64,000 nt of DNA from Paeniglutamicibacter quisquiliarum (GCF_019084045.1 NZ_JAHRED010000002.1:1-64000), one strand, 5' to 3'. Shown: positions 46,125 to 59,511, numbered from the stretch's first letter. Notes: a model not told the origin generated them from the sequence alone. Numbers and translations: made by a program.

Positions 46125-46793
46125 ATGAGCCTGTACACCATGACCCGCTCCTCGATCCGCGGGCTGCTTTCGGGGCTGTGCCGTCCCACCGTCACCGGCC
46201 TGGAGAACGTGCCGCGCACCGGTCCGGTCATCATCGCCTCCAACCACCTCTCCTTCCTGGACTCGATCATCATCCAGGCGCTGACCCCCCGCGACGTGGC
46301 GTTCTTCGCCAAGGCCGAGTACTTCACCACCCCCGGCCTCAAGGGCAAGGCGATGAAGACCTTCTTCGAGTCCGTGGGCTCGATCCCGGTGCAGCGCGGG
46401 GAACAGGCCGCCTCCGTGGCGGCACTGGAATCCCTGGTCGACATCCTGGAAACCGGCGGCGGCATCGGCATCTACCCGGAGGGCACCCGCTCCCGCGACG
46501 GCATGCTCTACCGCGGGCGCACCGGCGTGGGCTGGCTGGCCCTGAGCACCGGGGCCCCGGTGGTCCCGGTGGGATTGATCGGCACCGAGAACCTGCAGCC
46601 CGCCGGGCGCAACACCATCAAGCCGCACCACTTCACCCTCGCCTTCGGCAAGCCGCTGCAATTCGAGCACCTGGGGCGCAAGCACCCGCTGCCGCAGCGC
46701 CGCGCCGCCACCGATGCGATCGTCGACGCCATCGCGGAACTCACCGGCCAGGAACGCGTGGACGCCTACAACCAGACCCCCATCACCGACTAG
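46125..46793 (+). CDS. plsC: 1-acyl-sn-glycerol-3-phosphate acyltransferase
   Basis: This 222-aa membrane-associated acyltransferase acylates lysophosphatidic acid in phospholipid synthesis. The catalytic NHxxxxD motif is present in SNHLSFLDSII, and the substrate-binding YPEGTRS motif near residue 107. An N-terminal hydrophobic segment may anchor it. It begins on the base after the HAD stop codon and ends 16 nt before uvrC. The family includes other lipid acyltransferases, so the exact acceptor is inferred. Confidence 0.9.
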   Translation: MSLYTMTRSSIRGLLSGLCRPTVTGLENVPRTGPVIIASNHLSFLDSIIIQALTPRDVAFFAKAEYFTTPGLKGKAMKTFFESVGSIPVQRGEQAASVAALESLVDILETGGGIGIYPEGTRSRDGMLYRGRTGVGWLALSTGAPVVPVGLIGTENLQPAGRNTIKPHHFTLAFGKPLQFEHLGRKHPLPQRRAATDAIVDAIAELTGQERVDAYNQTPITD

Positions 46794-46809
46794 CACCCAA
46801 GGCGAACCC

Positions 46810-48771
46810 GTGGCAGACCCAAGCAGCTACCGCCCCGCGACGGGGGACATCCCGACCAACCCCGGGGTGTACCGCTTCCGCGACGAGGTGGGACGGGTCA
46901 TCTACGTCGGCAAGGCCAAGGTGCTGCGCTCGCGGCTGAACTCCTACTTCGCCAACCCCGGCGGGCTCACGCCCAAGACCCACGCCATGGTGCACACCGC
47001 CACGAGTGTGGAGTGGACGGTCGTGGGCTCCGAGCTCGAGGCCCTCCAGCTGGAATACACCTGGATCAAGGAATTCAACCCGCGCTTCAACATCGTCTTC
47101 CGCGACGACAAGTCCTACCCGTACCTCGCGGTGACCATGGGGGAGAAGTACCCGCGCGCCCAGGTGATGCGCGGGGACAAGCGCAAGGACACCAAGTACT
47201 TCGGCCCGTTCTACCCGGCCAAGGCCATCCGCGAAACCCTTGACACGCTGCTGCGCGTCTTCCCGGTGCGCAGCTGCTCGGCCGGGGTGTTCAGGCGCGC
47301 CGAATCCTCCGGACGGCCCTGCCTGCTGGGCTACATCGACAAGTGCGCCGCCCCCTGCGTGGGCAGGATCAGCCCCGAGGACCACAAGCAGCTCGCCGCG
47401 GACCTCTGCCAGTTCATGGGCGGGGAGGGCACCCGCTTCATCAGGGAACTCGAGGGGAAGATGGCCGATGCCGTCTCCAGGCTCGAGTACGAGCAGGCAG
47501 CCCGCCACCGCGACGACATCGCCGCGCTGCGCCGGGTCTTCGAACGCAACGCCGTGGTGCTGGCCGAAAGCACCGAGGCCGACATCTTCGCCGTGCACGA
47601 GGACGAGCTCGAGGCGGCCGTGCAGGTCTTCCACGTGCGCAACGGGCGCATCCGCGGCCAGCGCGGCTGGGTCGTGGAAAAGGTCGAGGACTCCACGCCC
47701 GCGGAATTCATCGAGCACCTGCTCACCCAGGTCTACGGCGAGGCGGCGGGCGACGACCGGATCCCGCGCGAGGTGCTGGTCCCGGTGCTGCCGGAGAACG
47801 CCGGGCAGGTCGCCGCGTGGCTCCACGAACGCCGCGGCTCCGCCGTCTCGCTGCGCGTGCCGCAGCGCGGGGACAAGGCGACGCTGGCCGAAACCGTGCG
47901 GGAAAACGCCGAGCAGTCGCTGCGCCTGCACAAGTCCCGGCGCGCCGGGGACCTGACCACGCGCTCGGCCTCGCTGCAGGAACTCCAGGACGCGCTCGGG
48001 CTGCCCACCCCGCTGCTGCGCATCGAATGCTACGACGCCTCGCACACCCAGGGCACCAACGTCGTCGCCTCCATGGTGGTGTTCGAGGACGGGCTGCCGA
48101 AAAAGAGCGACTACCGCAAGTTCGCGATCACCGGGGAGGCCGCGCGCGACGACACCGCCTCGATGTACGACGTGATCTCGCGCCGCTTCAGGAACTACCT
48201 GGCGGAGATGGCCGACACCGTGCCCGTGGTCAGCGGCGAAATCGACATCGCCGACGCCTCCGCGCGCATGCCGGCGCGCAAGTTCGCCTATCCTCCCTCG
48301 CTGGTCATCGTCGACGGCGGCCCGCCACAGGTCGCCGCCGCCTCCCGCGCGCTGGCCGACCTGGGCATCGACGACATCTACGTCGTCGGCCTGGCCAAGC
48401 GGCTGGAGGAGCTCTGGCTGCCGGAGGACGAGTTCCCGGTGATCCTGCCGCGGGCCTCGCACGCGCTGTACATGGTCCAGCGGATCCGCGACGAGGCGCA
48501 CCGCTTCGCCATCACCTTCCACCGCAAGAAGCGCTCGGCCTCGATGACCACCTCGCTGCTTGACACCATCGACGGCCTGGGCCCGGCCAAGCGCGAGGCG
48601 CTGCGCAAGCACTTCGGGTCGATGAAGAAGATGCGCGCCGCCTCCGTGGAGGAACTCACTGCCGTCCCGGGCATCGGTCCGGTGCTTGCAGCTACGGTGT
48701 TCGACGCGCTGGCGGCCGCCGGCACCGGTGCGCCGGCAGTGAACATGACGACCGGAGAGGTGCTTGACTAG
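46810..48771 (+). CDS. uvrC: Excinuclease ABC subunit C
   Basis: This 653-aa dual nuclease makes both incisions in nucleotide excision repair. The N-terminal GIY-YIG domain shows PGVYRFRDEVGRVIYVGKAK. A Cys cluster region is CSAGVF and CLLGYIDKCAAPC, and a UVR motif lies near residue 220 (YEQAARHRDDIAALR). The RNase H-like endonuclease has IECYDASHTQG and VIVDGGPPQV, and two helix-hairpin-helix motifs end the protein (IDGLGPAKREAL, VPGIGPVLA). The GTG at 46810 fits AAGGCG 5 nt upstream; longer in-frame starts lie inside plsC. Confidence 0.97.
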   Translation: MADPSSYRPATGDIPTNPGVYRFRDEVGRVIYVGKAKVLRSRLNSYFANPGGLTPKTHAMVHTATSVEWTVVGSELEALQLEYTWIKEFNPRFNIVFRDDKSYPYLAVTMGEKYPRAQVMRGDKRKDTKYFGPFYPAKAIRETLDTLLRVFPVRSCSAGVFRRAESSGRPCLLGYIDKCAAPCVGRISPEDHKQLAADLCQFMGGEGTRFIRELEGKMADAVSRLEYEQAARHRDDIAALRRVFERNAVVLAESTEADIFAVHEDELEAAVQVFHVRNGRIRGQRGWVVEKVEDSTPAEFIEHLLTQVYGEAAGDDRIPREVLVPVLPENAGQVAAWLHERRGSAVSLRVPQRGDKATLAETVRENAEQSLRLHKSRRAGDLTTRSASLQELQDALGLPTPLLRIECYDASHTQGTNVVASMVVFEDGLPKKSDYRKFAITGEAARDDTASMYDVISRRFRNYLAEMADTVPVVSGEIDIADASARMPARKFAYPPSLVIVDGGPPQVAAASRALADLGIDDIYVVGLAKRLEELWLPEDEFPVILPRASHALYMVQRIRDEAHRFAITFHRKKRSASMTTSLLDTIDGLGPAKREALRKHFGSMKKMRAASVEELTAVPGIGPVLAATVFDALAAAGTGAPAVNMTTGEVLD

Positions 48772-48794
48772 CCGGTTCCGGCCCAAAAGGCGAC

Positions 48795-48800
48795 TAGGCT
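48795..48800 (+). promoter_or_regulatory. Putative leaderless -10 box of rapZ
   Basis: TAGGCT lies 7 nt before ATG 48808. Confidence 0.5.
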
Positions 48801-48807
48801 AGGGGTC

Positions 48808-49701
48808 ATGACCTCCGAGCTTGCCCCCGTGAAACCCCCCGAGTCCGAACTCCTGGTAATAACCGGCATGTCGGGTGCCGGCCGCACCACCGCCGCCCAC
48901 GCGCTGGAAGACCACGGCTGGTACGTCGTGGAGAACCTGCCCCCGACGCTGCTGGGAATGCTCACCGAGATCGTCGCCCACTCCGGGGGATCCATCCCGA
49001 AGCTTGCCGTGGTGATGGACGTGCGCTCCAAGTCGCTCTTCCCGCAGCTGCGCGAGAACCTGAACGCGCTCACCAGCGCCGGCATCGCCTACCGCGTGCT
49101 CTTCCTTGACGCCGACGACGACCTGCTGGTGCGCCGCTTCGAGCAGGGCAGGCGCCCGCACCCGCTGCAGGAGGACGAGCGGATCGTCGACGGGATCAAG
49201 CGCGAGCGCGAGGTGCTGCGCGAGCTGAAGGAAGCGGCGGAAATCGTCCTTGACACCACTGAGATGTCGGTGCACGACCTGGCCCGCTCCATCACCGAAC
49301 TCTTCTCCGAGTCGGGACCCATCGTGCTGCGGCTGAACGTGATGAGCTTCGGCTTCAAGTACGGGCTGCCCACCGACGCCAACTACGTCGCCGACGTGCG
49401 CTTCATCCCCAACCCGCACTGGGTCCCGGAACTGCGCCCGCACACCGGCAAGGAAAAGCAGGTCTCCGACTACGTGCTCGGGGCCAAGGGCGCGGCCGAA
49501 TTCATCGAGCGCTACATCGGCGCCCTTGAGCCGGTCTTCGAGGGCTACCGCCGGGAAAACAAGCACTACGCCACCATCGCGGTGGGCTGCACCGGCGGCA
49601 AGCACCGCTCCGTGGCCACGGCCGAGGAGATCGGGCGCCGGCTGGCCCAGCTGCCCAGCGTGCGCGTGAACATCACCCACCGGGACCTGGGGCGCGAGTA
49701 G
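48808..49701 (+). CDS. rapZ: RapZ/YvcJ family nucleotide-binding protein
   Basis: This 297-aa P-loop protein belongs to the RapZ family, which in E. coli binds small RNAs controlling amino-sugar synthesis and has ATPase/GTPase activity in others. The P-loop is GMSGAGRTT with Arg instead of Lys, as I recall for actinobacterial members. C-terminal VGCTGGKHRSVATAEEIG is the family hallmark. It opens the conserved rapZ-yvcK-whiA cluster, 6 nt before the next gene. Confidence 0.93.
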   Translation: MTSELAPVKPPESELLVITGMSGAGRTTAAHALEDHGWYVVENLPPTLLGMLTEIVAHSGGSIPKLAVVMDVRSKSLFPQLRENLNALTSAGIAYRVLFLDADDDLLVRRFEQGRRPHPLQEDERIVDGIKREREVLRELKEAAEIVLDTTEMSVHDLARSITELFSESGPIVLRLNVMSFGFKYGLPTDANYVADVRFIPNPHWVPELRPHTGKEKQVSDYVLGAKGAAEFIERYIGALEPVFEGYRRENKHYATIAVGCTGGKHRSVATAEEIGRRLAQLPSVRVNITHRDLGRE

Positions 49702-49707
49702 TCCGCC

Positions 49708-50748
49708 ATGGCGTTTTTCACCGGCCCCATCCCGATCCAGCCCCCCGCCCGTTCCGCCGAGGACAACCAGTCGGTGCGCGTCGTCGCCCTCGGCGGCGGC
49801 CACGGGCTCTCCGCCTCCCTCTCGGCGCTGCGCCGGCTCACCACGGACCTGACCGCCATTGTCACGGTTGCAGACGACGGGGGCTCCTCCGGGCGCCTGC
49901 GCGAGGAGCTTGACGTGCTGCCCCCCGGAGACCTGCGCATGGCCCTTGCAGCATTGTGCGACGACACCGACTGGGGGCGGACCTGGCGCGACGTCATGCA
50001 GCACCGCTTCACCTCCAAGCCCGGCACGACTGCCTCGCTGGACAAGCACGCCGTGGGCAACCTGCTGATCGTGGCCCTCTGGGAGCTGCTCAAGGACCCG
50101 GTGGCCGGGCTGCGCTGGGCGGGGGCGCTGCTCGGGGCCCGCGGCCAGGTGCTGCCCATGAGCATCACCCCGCTGACCATCACCGGGGACGTATTGCAGG
50201 AGGACGCCGGCTCCGGGCTGGTCAGGCGGCGCATCTCGGGGCAGGCGAAACTGGCCGAGGCCGGAGAATCCGCCCTGGTCTCCAACGTGCGCCTGGAACC
50301 CGACGGCGCCGCCGCCTGCACCGAGGCACTTGACGCCATCGAGCTGGCCGACTGGGTGGTGCTGGGCCCCGGGTCCTGGTACACCTCGGTGCTGCCGCAC
50401 CTTTTGCTGCCGGAAATGCGCGAGGCGCTGCAGCACACGCCCGCCCGCCGGCTGCTGACCATGAACCTGTCCACCACCACCGCCGAGACCGGCGGCATGG
50501 ACGCGGCGGCCCACCTGGAGGTCATCTCCCGGTACGCGCCCCAGCTGCGGCTGGACGCCGTGCTGGCCGATCCGGCGACCATTTCGGACCACGAGTCGTT
50601 CACCCGGGCGGCCGCCCGGCTAGGAGCCCGCACCTTTTTCGGTAAAGTAGGGGTTGGTGCCGGACGCGCAGTCCACGACCCCTTGAGACTTGCCGCCGCA
50701 TACCACGACGTGTTCACCACGTTCAGCACAGACGAGCCCAGCAGTTAG
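49708..50748 (+). CDS. yvcK: Gluconeogenesis factor YvcK/CofD-like
   Basis: This 346-aa protein has the CofD/YvcK fold with the nucleotide-binding [20 protein letters not shown] and [20 protein letters not shown] motifs. YvcK binds UDP-sugars, is needed for growth on gluconeogenic carbon, and affects cell shape and wall precursor use in Bacillus and mycobacteria (CuvA). It follows rapZ by 6 nt and precedes whiA by 10 nt, as in most Gram-positive genomes. Confidence 0.93.
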   Translation: MAFFTGPIPIQPPARSAEDNQSVRVVALGGGHGLSASLSALRRLTTDLTAIVTVADDGGSSGRLREELDVLPPGDLRMALAALCDDTDWGRTWRDVMQHRFTSKPGTTASLDKHAVGNLLIVALWELLKDPVAGLRWAGALLGARGQVLPMSITPLTITGDVLQEDAGSGLVRRRISGQAKLAEAGESALVSNVRLEPDGAAACTEALDAIELADWVVLGPGSWYTSVLPHLLLPEMREALQHTPARRLLTMNLSTTTAETGGMDAAAHLEVISRYAPQLRLDAVLADPATISDHESFTRAAARLGARTFFGKVGVGAGRAVHDPLRLAAAYHDVFTTFSTDEPSS

Positions 50749-50758
50749 GAAACAATCC

Positions 50759-51739
50759 ATGGCACTGACGGCTTCCGTCAAGGACGAACTGTCCCGGCTT
50801 GAAATCCGGCGGTCATCCGAGCGCAAGGCAGAGGTATCCACCATGCTGCGCTTTTGCGGTGGACTGCACATCATTTCCGGACGTATCGTCATCGAGGCCG
50901 AGGTCGACCTTGCCTCCACCGCCCGGCGGCTGCGTGCCGCCATTGCGGAGGTCTACGGCCACACCTCGGAGATCATCGTGGTTTCCGGCGGCGGCCTGCG
51001 CCGCGGCAACCGCTATGTGGTCCGGGTGGTGCGCGACGGCGAGGCCCTGGCGCGCCAGACCGGCCTGCTCGACGGGCGCGGACGGCCGGTGCGCGGGCTT
51101 CCCTCGGTCATCGTCAACGGCTCCACCGCCGATGCCGAGGCCGTGTGGCGCGGCGCCTTCCTCTCCCACGGCTCCCTGACCGAGCCGGGACGCTCCTCCG
51201 CACTGGAAATCACCTGCCCCGGACCCGAGTCGGCGCTGGCACTTGTCGGCGCCGCACGGCGCCTGGGCCTGGTGGCCAAGGCGCGCGAGGTCCGCGGCGT
51301 GGACCGGGTGGTGATCCGCGACGGCGAGGCCATCGCTCAGCTGCTCACCCGCATGGGCGCCCACGACGCGCTGATGGTCTGGGAAGAGCGCCGGATGCGC
51401 AAGGAAGTGCGTGCCACGGCCAACCGCCTGGCCAACTTCGACGATGCAAACCTGCGCCGTTCGGCCCAGGCCGCCGTCGCCGCCGGGGCCCGGGTCGACC
51501 GCGCCCTGGAGATCCTGGGCGAGGAAGTGCCCGAGCACCTCAAGTACGCCGGCGCCCTGCGCGTGGCGCACAAGCAGGCGTCCCTGGACGAGCTCGGCCG
51601 CATGGCCGAGCCGCCCATGACCAAGGACGCGATTGCCGGGCGCATCCGCAGGCTTTTGGCCATGGCCGACAAAAGGGCCTCCGAGTTGGGAATACCCGGC
51701 ACCGAGGCGAGCGTTCCCTTGGATATGCTCGAGCACTGA
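50759..51739 (+). CDS. whiA: Sporulation-type transcriptional regulator WhiA
   Basis: This 326-aa DNA-binding protein has an N-terminal LAGLIDADG-like fold (about 90-200; [20 protein letters not shown]) and a C-terminal helix-turn-helix (about 235-320; [20 protein letters not shown]). In Streptomyces WhiA works with WhiB in sporulation; in non-sporulating actinobacteria and Bacillus it affects cell division. A TAGGAAA stretch precedes the ATG. It is the last gene of the rapZ-yvcK-whiA set. Confidence 0.95.
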   Translation: MALTASVKDELSRLEIRRSSERKAEVSTMLRFCGGLHIISGRIVIEAEVDLASTARRLRAAIAEVYGHTSEIIVVSGGGLRRGNRYVVRVVRDGEALARQTGLLDGRGRPVRGLPSVIVNGSTADAEAVWRGAFLSHGSLTEPGRSSALEITCPGPESALALVGAARRLGLVAKAREVRGVDRVVIRDGEAIAQLLTRMGAHDALMVWEERRMRKEVRATANRLANFDDANLRRSAQAAVAAGARVDRALEILGEEVPEHLKYAGALRVAHKQASLDELGRMAEPPMTKDAIAGRIRRLLAMADKRASELGIPGTEASVPLDMLEH

Positions 51740-51831
51740 TACACGAGTTTTCCGCCAGCTGCGCGGAGATGCAGTAACGAAGAACAGCGCACCCGCTTCC
51801 CGCGGGGTGCCGAAGAGAATGAGGAGTCATT

Positions 51832-52461
51832 TTGGCTATTTATACCTTGCCCGAGCTGCAGTACGATTACGCGGCCCTGGAGCCGAGCATTTCGGCGCGG
51901 ATCATGGAGCTGCACCACTCGAAGCACCATGCGGCGTATGTCGCGGGGGCGAATGCGGCGTTGGAGCAGCTGGCCGAGGCCCGCGAGAAGGGCGAGTTCG
52001 GGAATGTGCCGAAGTTGTCCAAGGACCTGGCGTTCCACCTGGGCGGTCACACGAACCACTCGATTTTCTGGAACAACCTGTCCCCGGAGGGCGGGGACAA
52101 GCCCGAGGGCGAGTTGGCCGCGGCGATCGACGATGCCTTTGGCTCGTTTGACGCGTTCCGGGCGCACTTCACGGCGGCGGCGATGAGCCTGCAGGGTTCG
52201 GGTTGGGCGTTGCTGGGATTTGAGGGCCTGGGGTCCCAGTTGGTCATTGAGCAGCTGTATGACCAGCAGGGCAATGTGCCGGTGGCGACGACGCCGTTGT
52301 TGATGCTGGACATGTGGGAGCACGCGTTCTACCTGGATTACGTGAATGTGAAGGCCGACTACGTGAAGGCGTTCTGGAACATCGTGAACTGGGCGGATGT
52401 CTCGGCCCGCTTCGAGGCGGCGCGTGCCGGTGCCCCGAAGCTCGTGGTCCCCGGCAAGTAA
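51832..52461 (+). CDS. sodA: Superoxide dismutase (Mn/Fe)
   Basis: This 209-aa enzyme dismutes superoxide. The metal ligands are visible: His28 (MELHHSKHH), the His in [10 protein letters not shown], and Asp and His in [21 protein letters not shown] and the DMWEHAFY signature fit a Mn/Fe cambialistic type. The TTG start at 51832 is set by GAGGAG 6 nt upstream. Codon choice differs from its neighbours, with many GCG, GTG and TTG where gap and whiA use GCC, GTC and CTG. It separates whiA from gap. Confidence 0.95.
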   Translation: MAIYTLPELQYDYAALEPSISARIMELHHSKHHAAYVAGANAALEQLAEAREKGEFGNVPKLSKDLAFHLGGHTNHSIFWNNLSPEGGDKPEGELAAAIDDAFGSFDAFRAHFTAAAMSLQGSGWALLGFEGLGSQLVIEQLYDQQGNVPVATTPLLMLDMWEHAFYLDYVNVKADYVKAFWNIVNWADVSARFEAARAGAPKLVVPGK

Positions 52462-53715
<1,254 letters not shown>

Positions 53716-53731
53716 TCCCGGACTCTTCCGA

Positions 53732-53737
53732 TAACCT
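53732..53737 (+). promoter_or_regulatory. Putative leaderless -10 box of pgk
   Basis: TAACCT lies 6 nt before the pgk ATG, so pgk-tpiA may be transcribed separately from gap. Confidence 0.5.
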
Positions 53738-53743
53738 AGTCAA

Positions 53744-54976
53744 ATGACTTCCCACACTCTCGACGAATTGATCGCCGATGGTGTCCTTGGGCGGCACGTT
53801 CTGGTCCGCAGCGACCTGAACGTGCCGCTCGATGGTCTCACCGTCACCGACGATGGGCGTGTTCGCGCCTCCATACCCGTGGTGCAGAAGCTGGCCGAGG
53901 CCGGCGCACGCGTCATAGTCATGGCCCACCTGGGTCGCCCCAAGGGCGAACCCGACCCCCAATACTCCATCGCCCCCGCGGCGAACCGCCTCGCCGAGCT
54001 CTCCGGGCTCAATGTGCGCACGGCAACCGACGTCGTGGGCCCCTCGGCCCGCCAGCTGGCCGGGGAACTTGCCGACGGCTCCGTGCTGGTCCTGGAAAAC
54101 GTGCGCTTCGACGCGCGGGAAACCTCCAAGGACGGCGCTGCACGTGCCGAATTCGCCGCCGAGCTTGCGGCGCTGACCGGCGCGAATGGCGCCTACGTCA
54201 ACGACGCCTTCGGTGCCGTGCACCGCAAGCACGCCTCGGTCTTCGACGTGGCGGCGCTGCTTCCGGCCTACCAGGGCGACCTGGTGGCCACCGAGGTGAA
54301 GGTCCTCAAGACCCTTACCGAGGCACCCAAGCGCCCCTACGTGGTCGTGCTGGGCGGGTCCAAGGTCTCGGACAAGCTCGCCGTGATCGACAACCTGCTC
54401 GGACGCGCCGACCACCTGCTGATCGGCGGCGGCATGGCCTTCACCTTCCTCAAGGCCCAGGGCCATGAGGTCGGCGGCTCGCTGCTGGAAGAAGACCAGC
54501 TGGAGACCTGCCGCGGCTACCTCAAGCGCGCCAGGGAACTGGGCTGCGACATCGTGCTGCCCACCGACGTGGTCGTGGCCTCCAAGTTCGGGGCCGACGC
54601 CGAGCATGAGGTGCTGGCGGCGGACAACATCACCGGCGGGGCCTTCGGCGCCACCGGCCTGGGCCTGGACATCGGCCCGGACTCCGGGGAAAAGTTCGCC
54701 AGCTACATCCGCAGCGCCAACACGGTGTTCTGGAACGGCCCGATGGGCGTCTTCGAGATCCCGGCGTTCGCGAACGGCACCCGTGCCGTGGCCGGCGCGC
54801 TGGCCGACTCGGAGGCATTCAGCGTCGTCGGCGGCGGCGACTCCGCCGCGGCGGTGCGCACGCTGGGCTTCCACGACGACGATTTCGGACACATTTCCAC
54901 CGGCGGCGGTGCCTCCCTCGAGTACCTCGAGGGCAAGGAACTGCCAGGCCTGACTGCCTTGGAGGCGCGTAAGTGA
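53744..54976 (+). CDS. pgk: Phosphoglycerate kinase
   Basis: This 410-aa enzyme transfers phosphate from 1,3-bisphosphoglycerate to ADP. The signature [13 protein letters not shown], substrate-binding [10 protein letters not shown], hinge [19 protein letters not shown] and the ATP-site [14 protein letters not shown] are all present. Its stop overlaps the tpiA GTG by 4 nt (GTGA), giving translational coupling. Confidence 0.97.
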   Translation: MTSHTLDELIADGVLGRHVLVRSDLNVPLDGLTVTDDGRVRASIPVVQKLAEAGARVIVMAHLGRPKGEPDPQYSIAPAANRLAELSGLNVRTATDVVGPSARQLAGELADGSVLVLENVRFDARETSKDGAARAEFAAELAALTGANGAYVNDAFGAVHRKHASVFDVAALLPAYQGDLVATEVKVLKTLTEAPKRPYVVVLGGSKVSDKLAVIDNLLGRADHLLIGGGMAFTFLKAQGHEVGGSLLEEDQLETCRGYLKRARELGCDIVLPTDVVVASKFGADAEHEVLAADNITGGAFGATGLGLDIGPDSGEKFASYIRSANTVFWNGPMGVFEIPAFANGTRAVAGALADSEAFSVVGGGDSAAAVRTLGFHDDDFGHISTGGGASLEYLEGKELPGLTALEARK

Positions 54977-55788
54977 CCACATCGACCAACGGTAAATTCG
55001 ACCGGAAGCCGCTGATTGCCGGCAACTGGAAGATGAACATGGACCATGTCCAGGGCATCACGCTGCTGCAGAAGCTGGCCTGGACGCTGGCCGACGCCGA
55101 GCACGACTTCGAGCGGGTCGAGGTGGCGGTCTTCCCGCCGTTCACCGACCTGCGCGGCGTGCAGACGCTGACCATGGGCGACGACCTCCCGGTGCGCTAC
55201 GGCGCCCAGGACCTCTCCGCCCACGACTCGGGCGCGTACACCGGGGAGATCTCCGGGCAGTTCCTTGCCCGGCTGGGCTGCGGCTACGTGCTGGTCGGCC
55301 ATAGCGAGCGCCGTGCCCTGCACGGGGAGACCGACGGGCTGCTGGCCACCAAGGTCGCCGCCGCATACCGCCACGGGCTCGCCCCGGTGCTCTGCGTGGG
55401 CGAGGGCCTGGAGATCCGCCAGGCCGGCACCCACGTGGAGCACACGCTCGAGCAGCTGCGCGGTTCCCTCGAGGGCATCACCGCCGAACAGGCGCAGACC
55501 CTGGTCGTGGCCTACGAGCCGGTGTGGGCGATCGGCACCGGGGAGGTGGCGGGTCCGAAGGACGCGCAGGAACTCTGTGCCGCCATCCGCGCCGAGCTGG
55601 CGCAGCTCTTCGGCGCCGAGACGGCCGCCCGGGTCCGGGTGCTCTACGGCGGTTCGGTCAAGGCGTCGAACGTGGCGCAGATCCTGGCCGAACGCGACGT
55701 CGACGGCGTGTTGGTCGGCGGGGCGTCCCTGGACGCGGCGGAATTTGCTAACATTGTTAGGTTCGAGCACCACCTGGTGACCGACTAA
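54973..55788 (+). CDS. tpiA: Triosephosphate isomerase
   Basis: This 271-aa TIM-barrel enzyme interconverts dihydroxyacetone phosphate and glyceraldehyde 3-phosphate. Catalytic residues are Lys in LIAGNWKMN, His in LVGHSERRA and Glu in [13 protein letters not shown]; the phosphate loop is [12 protein letters not shown] 54973 overlaps the pgk stop. secG follows 28 nt after its stop. Confidence 0.97.
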   Translation: MTTSTNGKFDRKPLIAGNWKMNMDHVQGITLLQKLAWTLADAEHDFERVEVAVFPPFTDLRGVQTLTMGDDLPVRYGAQDLSAHDSGAYTGEISGQFLARLGCGYVLVGHSERRALHGETDGLLATKVAAAYRHGLAPVLCVGEGLEIRQAGTHVEHTLEQLRGSLEGITAEQAQTLVVAYEPVWAIGTGEVAGPKDAQELCAAIRAELAQLFGAETAARVRVLYGGSVKASNVAQILAERDVDGVLVGGASLDAAEFANIVRFEHHLVTD

Positions 55789-55816
55789 TCGCCACCGAGC
55801 TGATTGAAGGGCAATT

Positions 55817-56068
55817 ATGGACGTCATCAAGTTGGTATTGCAGATCTTGCTGCTCATCACGAGCCTGCTGCTCACGCTGTTGATCCTGCTGCACAAGGGC
55901 CGCGGCGGCGGCATGTCAGACATGTTCGGCGGTGGCATGACCACCTCGCTGGGTTCCTCCGGCGTCGCCGAGCGCAACCTCAACCGCGTGACCATCGTCC
56001 TGGGCATCACCTGGGCCGTCGTCATCATCGGGCTGGGCCTGGTCATGCGCTTCAGCGTCGAGTCCTAG
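55817..56068 (+). CDS. secG: Preprotein translocase subunit SecG
   Basis: This 83-aa protein has two transmembrane helices (about residues 5-24 and 52-75) and the family loop [15 protein letters not shown] between them. SecG supports the SecYE translocon. It lies at the end of the glycolytic series, a placement common in Gram-positive bacteria. A terminator follows. Confidence 0.95.
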   Translation: MDVIKLVLQILLLITSLLLTLLILLHKGRGGGMSDMFGGGMTTSLGSSGVAERNLNRVTIVLGITWAVVIIGLGLVMRFSVES

Positions 56069-56096
56069 CCTTCGGCAACCAGGCGCCAAGGCAACA

Positions 56097-56144
56097 AAAA
56101 GCGCGGCCCGCCCCATCCTCCGGGATGCGGCGGGTCGCGCTTTT
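56097..56144. terminator. Bidirectional terminator between secG and pgl
   Basis: Arms starting AAAAGCGCGG (56097) and ending CGCGCTTTT (56144) pair over about 22 bp with one wobble and one mismatch. It closes both the glycolytic series and the convergent pentose phosphate operon. Confidence 0.88.
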
Positions 56145-56161
56145 GCGTGTGCGCTCCGGTG

Positions 56162-56932
56162 CTAGAGAAGGGCCGCTGCGGCGGCGTCCATGAGCCACCA
56201 GGTGCCCTGCGTGCCGGCAACCCCGGAGGCCGGGACGCGTTCGCGCGCCGCGGGGGCCTCGCCGAGGGCGACGCCGGCCGCCGGTGCCTTGTCGGCGCCG
56301 GCCACCACGAGCCACACGGCGCGGGCGGTGTTGATGGTCTCAAAGGTCAGCGAGACGCGCAGCGGAGGCGGCTTGGGCGATTCCCGCACGCCGATGACCG
56401 TTGCCCCGGTGCGGGTGGCGCCCTCGTGGTCCGGGAAGAGCGATGCCACGTGGGAATCCGGGCCCATGCCCAGCATCAGCACGTCGAAGACCGGGACGGC
56501 CCCCGCCGTGCCCTCGTTGCCCGCCTCCTCCGCGAGCAGCCGCGCGTAGGCCTCGGCGGCGAGCTCCGGGGTGGCGAAGTCGTCGGTTGAGCCCATCGGG
56601 TGGACGCGGCCGCGGTCAAGCCCGTGGCCATCGAGCACGCCCAGCAGCACCTCGGCCTGCACCGCATTGCGGTCGGGTGAGCCGGATTCGACGAAGCGCT
56701 CATCTCCCCAGTAGATGTTCACCCGGGACCAGTCCACCGCGCCCAGTGCGGGCGAGGCCGCGACCTGCGCGAGGGAGGCGATGCCCAGGGTTCCGCCGGT
56801 GAGCACGATGCTCGCCTCGCCGCGCGCGGCCTGGGCGTCCAGCACCGCGGTGAGCAGCCTTGCGGCAACGGCCGCCGCGGTGGCGGGAAGGTCGGGGTGG
56901 ATGACGACGTGTCGCCTAGCGTTCGCTGGCAC
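56162..56932 (-). CDS. pgl: 6-phosphogluconolactonase
   Basis: This 256-aa enzyme hydrolyses 6-phosphogluconolactone in the oxidative pentose phosphate pathway. It has the family motifs IVLTGGTLGIASL, VNIYWGDERFV and DVLMLGMGPDSHVASLFPDH. It starts with GTG 56932, which lies inside the end of opcA (17-nt overlap), so it depends on opcA translation. It is the last gene of the minus-strand pentose phosphate set. Confidence 0.95.
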   Translation of the reverse strand: MPANARRHVVIHPDLPATAAAVAARLLTAVLDAQAARGEASIVLTGGTLGIASLAQVAASPALGAVDWSRVNIYWGDERFVESGSPDRNAVQAEVLLGVLDGHGLDRGRVHPMGSTDDFATPELAAEAYARLLAEEAGNEGTAGAVPVFDVLMLGMGPDSHVASLFPDHEGATRTGATVIGVRESPKPPPLRVSLTFETINTARAVWLVVAGADKAPAAGVALGEAPAARERVPASGVAGTQGTWWLMDAAAAALL

Positions 56933-57853
56933 GGATGCTCCTCAGGTTGGTGCGTTTCAGGCCCTCGCGCACGACCTCGCCGAACACCTCGTCCGGGTCG
57001 AGGCGGCGCATTTCCTCGGCCAGGCAGTCGGAGACCGAGCGCTGCGGCAGGGAAATCAGCTGGGCCTTCTGGCCCGGCTGGTACAGCTCGGCCACGTCCC
57101 CGGGGGGACGGGACAGCTCGACGTCCCCGGAATCGCGCGTGAAGCGCACCGAGCGGACGCCGGTGCCCTCGGGGGAGGAGGCCAGGGTGACCGGGATCCC
57201 CAGGCACAGCCGCAGCCAGGCGGCGAGCAGCACGGTGGAGGGGGAGTCCACGGCACCGGTGACGGTGGCGGAGGTGACCTCGGCCGGGTCCAGCTGGTCG
57301 AAGACCGAGGCCAGCTGGGCGCGCCAGAGCGTCAGCCGGGTCCAGGCCAGGTCGGTGTCCCCGGCCCGGTAGGACTTGGCCAGGGAGAACAGCGCGGCGC
57401 GCGGGTCCTCCTCGGCGCCGGAGTCGGTGATGCGGCGGTGCGCGATCCTCCCCAGCGGGCTGGCCGAGGCGTCGGCCGGCACCCCGTGCGGCCACCAGGC
57501 CACGATCGGGGCGTCGGGCAGCAGCAGCCCGGAGACCAGGGATTCGTCCACGTGCGCGTCGGGCCCGAAGGTGTGCAGCACGATGACCTCCGCGGCGCCG
57601 GCGTCCCCGCCGAGGCGGATCTGCGCGTCCAGCCGGGTGGTCCCGGTGCTGGCGCCCTGGACCACCACCACGATGCGGCAGGGGTGTTCGCGGCTGGCCA
57701 GCGAGGCCGCGGCGATGGCGTCCTCCTCGAACCCGGCGCTGGTGATCACCAGCAGCGTGAGCACGCGGGAGAGCGCGGAGGAGCCGCCGGCCCGGCGCAT
57801 GGTGACCAGTTCCTTGGAGATCTTCGAGGTCGTGGTGTCCTGCATCTGCACAA

Positions 57854-57857
<4 letters not shown>
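56916..57857 (-). CDS. opcA: OxPP cycle protein OpcA, G6PDH assembly factor
   Basis: This 313-aa protein is the actinobacterial OpcA homologue, an allosteric or assembly partner of glucose-6-phosphate dehydrogenase. The N-terminus MIVQMQDTTTSKISKELV aligns in pattern with known OpcA starts. Other conserved stretches are RVLTLLVI and PDAPIVAWWPHGVP. ATG 57857 overlaps the zwf stop by 4 nt (ATGA); ATG 57869 with GGAAGG nearby is an alternative giving four extra residues. Confidence 0.93.
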
Positions 57858-59413
<1,556 letters not shown>

Positions 59414-59511
59414 CAGGAGGGGAACCTTCAGGTGTTGGGAGGGGGGTGCCGGGGGGACGCGCACCGGGTGCTGGAGGCACCCGGTGCGCGGCGGAAAGCC
59501 GGGGCGGGGGA

